From: Pseudomonas viridiflava
Lineage (GTDB): Bacteria; Pseudomonadota; Gammaproteobacteria; Pseudomonadales; Pseudomonadaceae
DNA length: 64,000 nt
NCBI RefSeq assembly: GCF_900601905.1
Contig: NZ_UWFA01000170.1
Span: forward strand, 124,001 to 188,000
Direction: 5' to 3'
Shown one piece after another: positions 61,954 to 64,000 of this stretch. The notes beneath the pieces are model-generated. The model searched no databases, had not been told where the DNA came from, and saw nothing but the letters and a program-made list of their open reading frames with translations. The stretch's first letter is position 1, and every line of letters starts with the position of its first letter. The translations under genes were made by a program, and so were the position numbers.

Positions 61954-62042
61954 GTTGGAGCGAGGCTTGCCCGCGAATTTGGCGACGCAGTATGTCAGGC
62001 ACACCGCGTTGACCTATTCGCGGGCAAGCCTCGCTCCAACAG
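61954..62042. repeat. Paired REP element (REPIN)
   Basis: GTTGGAGCGAGGCTTGCCCG and CGGGCAAGCCTCGCTCCAAC inverted arms after the PhoX-type gene. Confidence 0.9.
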
Positions 62043-62221
62043 TCTTCACTTCAATCAACCCGCTAGCGTCATAAAACGGATACCCCCGCAGCACGCACCC
62101 GTTCACACCCTCTCCTCAAGCATCCAATTCCTACAAAACCCTCGGAAACGTCCTATTTCCCCTGTCTCCGCTTGCGTCGAGTCTCTGGCCTTCTGCGATA
62201 TGCATTCAGCCGGAGCCCCTG

Positions 62222-63376
62222 ATGACGCAATGCTTCCAAGACCACCCGATCGATAAGTTGGTACTCAACCAGAACAGCGTGCCGATTTCGGAGTGCCAGA
62301 CCAAGACTATCCACGTCTACGATCAGAACCTCGAAGTCATCGACGTACCCATCCTGACCGGCGAAGGCATCTGGCGTGTCTATCAGCGTGAGGCTGAAGA
62401 AATAGTCGCCCCTGGCGGGATACTGATCGAGGACCCGAAGGAGCGTAACCGGGCGATCAACGCGGCTTACGCAAGGCTTTGGCTGCACGATAACCGCTTC
62501 CAGTGGGCTGGCCTTGCCGCCTTTGCTTCCAAACAGGTCGGCTGCGGCCTGCTGCACGCGGCCGACTCCATCGAGAATATCCAGGCCGAACACGAAGCGG
62601 CCAAAGGCCTGAGCGAAGGTGGCGAATCCATCCTCGAAATCCCCGGCCTGTTCCGCATCAGCAAGAATGACGAACAAGCGGTGCGCGACCTTGATGAAGC
62701 GCGCCGAAACAATCCCGTACCGAGCATGGACGTCAGGCGCGACGGCGACTTGTCGCTCGTGCAGCAGCAATACCAACACGTGTACGAAATGATGGCTCTG
62801 GGTAACACCTTGCTGTTTCTCGATGTGTTTCCGCTGCATGCCTTCTATGCGAAACGGGGGTGGGCGGAGTTCAAGCACTGCCTGCGGTTACGCCAAAACA
62901 TTTATGGGCACCCACGCTTCCCGGTGTTCTGGCCGGTGGAGCAGAAGACGCTTCCGTTTGGTTTGGATTACCCGCGAATCATGAGCGGCTTTGAGGCCAT
63001 TGAGGCGGGTGAAATTACCGAAAGCGTTCGATACCTGGCTGACCATGAACAACGTAATATCCTGCAACCTACGATGTACACCGACACACAGTTGAAACTT
63101 CTGCTGCGCGGCAACCACGTGGCCTACGTCACGGGTTTGGGGCGCAAGGTGGCGGAGCCTATCGAACTCACTCTGGCCAGCCAATGCAAACGGCTGGAAG
63201 ATGGTCGGACCGTCAGCTTTGACAACAGCCCCCTTGCCGACCTCTCCAACATCACAGAACGCATGGCCTTTGTGCTTAGCGCCGCAGAGCAATTTGAAGA
63301 GCTGCTAAACAGCACGCAGCGGCCTCTGATAGAAAAGGCTATTCAGGACATCGCTGCTGGTGTGGGTGTTCGATGA
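62222..63376 (+). CDS. Uncharacterised protein, possibly DUF2515-like
   Basis: 384 residues from ATG with GGAG seven bases upstream (MTQCFQDHPIDKLVLNQNSV). No signal or membrane helix. It has a helical middle (AAYARLWLHDNRFQWAGLAA, YQHVYEMMALGNTLLFLDVF) and an aromatic FPVFWPVEQK segment. The family is not recognised with certainty. It resembles DUF2515-type proteins found in Pseudomonas. Stop overlaps the start of the next gene, so the two form one unit. Confidence 0.55.
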   Translation: MTQCFQDHPIDKLVLNQNSVPISECQTKTIHVYDQNLEVIDVPILTGEGIWRVYQREAEEIVAPGGILIEDPKERNRAINAAYARLWLHDNRFQWAGLAAFASKQVGCGLLHAADSIENIQAEHEAAKGLSEGGESILEIPGLFRISKNDEQAVRDLDEARRNNPVPSMDVRRDGDLSLVQQQYQHVYEMMALGNTLLFLDVFPLHAFYAKRGWAEFKHCLRLRQNIYGHPRFPVFWPVEQKTLPFGLDYPRIMSGFEAIEAGEITESVRYLADHEQRNILQPTMYTDTQLKLLLRGNHVAYVTGLGRKVAEPIELTLASQCKRLEDGRTVSFDNSPLADLSNITERMAFVLSAAEQFEELLNSTQRPLIEKAIQDIAAGVGVR

Positions 63377-63990
63377 GCAAAATGCGGCTAAGAAAAAAGC
63401 GTCGCGCTGCGGTGTTTACACTGATCGCTTTCCTCGCTTTGATAGCCATCGAGCGATGCTATCAATCTCGGGAGCTGGAAATCGCGCTGAAGTTTGGCGA
63501 GCCTTGGGAGGACATGCGCCAGCGCTCAAGCGCTAAAATCGCCCCGGCTATTGCTGGGGAATATTGGGGGCGACAGACGGATTCAGATGCTCGGCTTCGC
63601 TTCATGGATGACCAATACGGCTTCGTAACCCCTGAGGCGCGATTCTTCACAATAACTTTTGAGCGTGACGGAACTGTCGGCAACATACGCATGTCCCCAC
63701 AAATCGAGCCGCTGCTACTCGACGATACACTGAAGATCCTGCTGGATTTGCAAGAGCAATGGCGCAGCGGCGGCTGGCGTTTGATGTATCCCGAAGAAAG
63801 TCCCCCATTCGCTGACACACCCCAATGGCGTGCCCAATTACGAGATTTAAAGAAAAATGGCGGAGTCACTTATTGGACAGCGGGTGACAACTACCGCGCG
63901 ATGTTGGCGGTAGGTCGCTTCCACGACGACAGGCACCCCACTGAGGAGCGTTACCTGATCACGCTGGATCTAGGTAGGTGGCTGAAGTAG
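63373..63990 (+). CDS. Membrane-anchored partner protein of unknown function
   Basis: 205 residues. A basic N-terminus and one membrane helix (RKKRRAAVFTLIAFLALIAI) precede an external domain with no recognised motif. ATG overlaps the upstream stop (ATGA), indicating translational coupling with the 384-residue protein. A toxin-immunity, sensor or envelope role are all possible. None is supported by sequence alone. Confidence 0.55.
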   Translation: MSKMRLRKKRRAAVFTLIAFLALIAIERCYQSRELEIALKFGEPWEDMRQRSSAKIAPAIAGEYWGRQTDSDARLRFMDDQYGFVTPEARFFTITFERDGTVGNIRMSPQIEPLLLDDTLKILLDLQEQWRSGGWRLMYPEESPPFADTPQWRAQLRDLKKNGGVTYWTAGDNYRAMLAVGRFHDDRHPTEERYLITLDLGRWLK

Positions 63991-64000
63991 CCATGAGTGA

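Noticed and set aside
17270..62042. CRISPR-like reading of the many short repeats
   Set aside because: The repeats are single inverted pairs between genes, not direct repeats with regular spacers, and no cas gene is present.
63993..64000. Possible start of another gene at the right edge (ATGAGTGA)
   Set aside because: Only eight bases are visible, too few to support a call.

Overview
The window is a stretch of a Pseudomonas chromosome, most likely from the fluorescens/syringae side of the genus. The evidence is the high-GC coding, a pilMNOPQ-aroK-aroB-gltB block, a complete medium-chain PHA locus (phaC1-phaZ-phaC2-phaD / phaF-phaI), ubiEJB-hisIE-tatABC-rsmE in one row, an RsmY regulatory RNA under a GacA box, and many Pseudomonas-type paired REP repeats between genes. 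I saw no tRNA, rRNA, insertion sequence, prophage or CRISPR array.

Layout. 1-4342: 5' part of gltB (minus strand, cut by the window edge). 4700-12996: minus-strand row of an AAA ATPase/SPOR protein, aroB, aroK and the type IV pilus assembly operon pilMNOPQ, divergent from ponA (PBP1A). 15773-18432: maeB, a secreted thermonuclease-like protein and rpmE. 18609-26204: priA, argS, an FtsN-like SPOR protein, hslV-hslU and a DUF971 protein. 26552-33775: the PHA locus, with two class II synthases and the depolymerase, the regulator PhaD, and the convergent phasins PhaI/PhaF, followed by a small PHA-associated protein. 33919-40054: a plus-strand run for ubiquinone synthesis (ubiE, ubiJ, ubiB), histidine synthesis (hisI, hisE), Tat secretion (tatABC) and 16S rRNA methylation (rsmE). 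40210-44295: two tandem chemoreceptors of the McpS (HBM) type. 44405-50480: a PMP3-like peptide, rsmY, two paralogous large acyl-CoA dehydrogenases and a membrane GGDEF protein between them. 50817-56023: a small flagellar-rod-like protein and the biotin operon bioB-F-H-C-D, divergent from comF. 57109-59080: an AT-richer three-gene accessory cluster. 59205-63990: ModE, a PhoX-type phosphatase and a two-gene unit of unknown function.

The most interesting region is 57061-59080. A 45-residue peptide has a striking C-terminus (NNNGGGGHCQGGGGNNW) and its own Shine-Dalgarno sequence. A perfect hairpin follows it, then a protein with a WHHH motif that resembles the GRDP-like (DUF1399) family, then a translationally coupled MATE/MOP-type multi-spanning transporter. 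This looks like precursor, processing or binding protein, and exporter: a candidate undescribed ribosomally made peptide system. That reading is inference, because no classical RiPP enzyme is present.

Regulatory signals read directly from the sequence include a perfect GacA box upstream of rsmY, a BirA-type biotin operator over the bioB -35 box and inside the start of comF, a -24/-12 (sigma-54) promoter before phaC1, a hairpin that would bury the Shine-Dalgarno of the second chemoreceptor, and palindromic operators before both acyl-CoA dehydrogenases. About fifteen paired REP elements sit between genes. Two neighbouring copies around phaD-phaF-phaI carry an unusual extended right arm.
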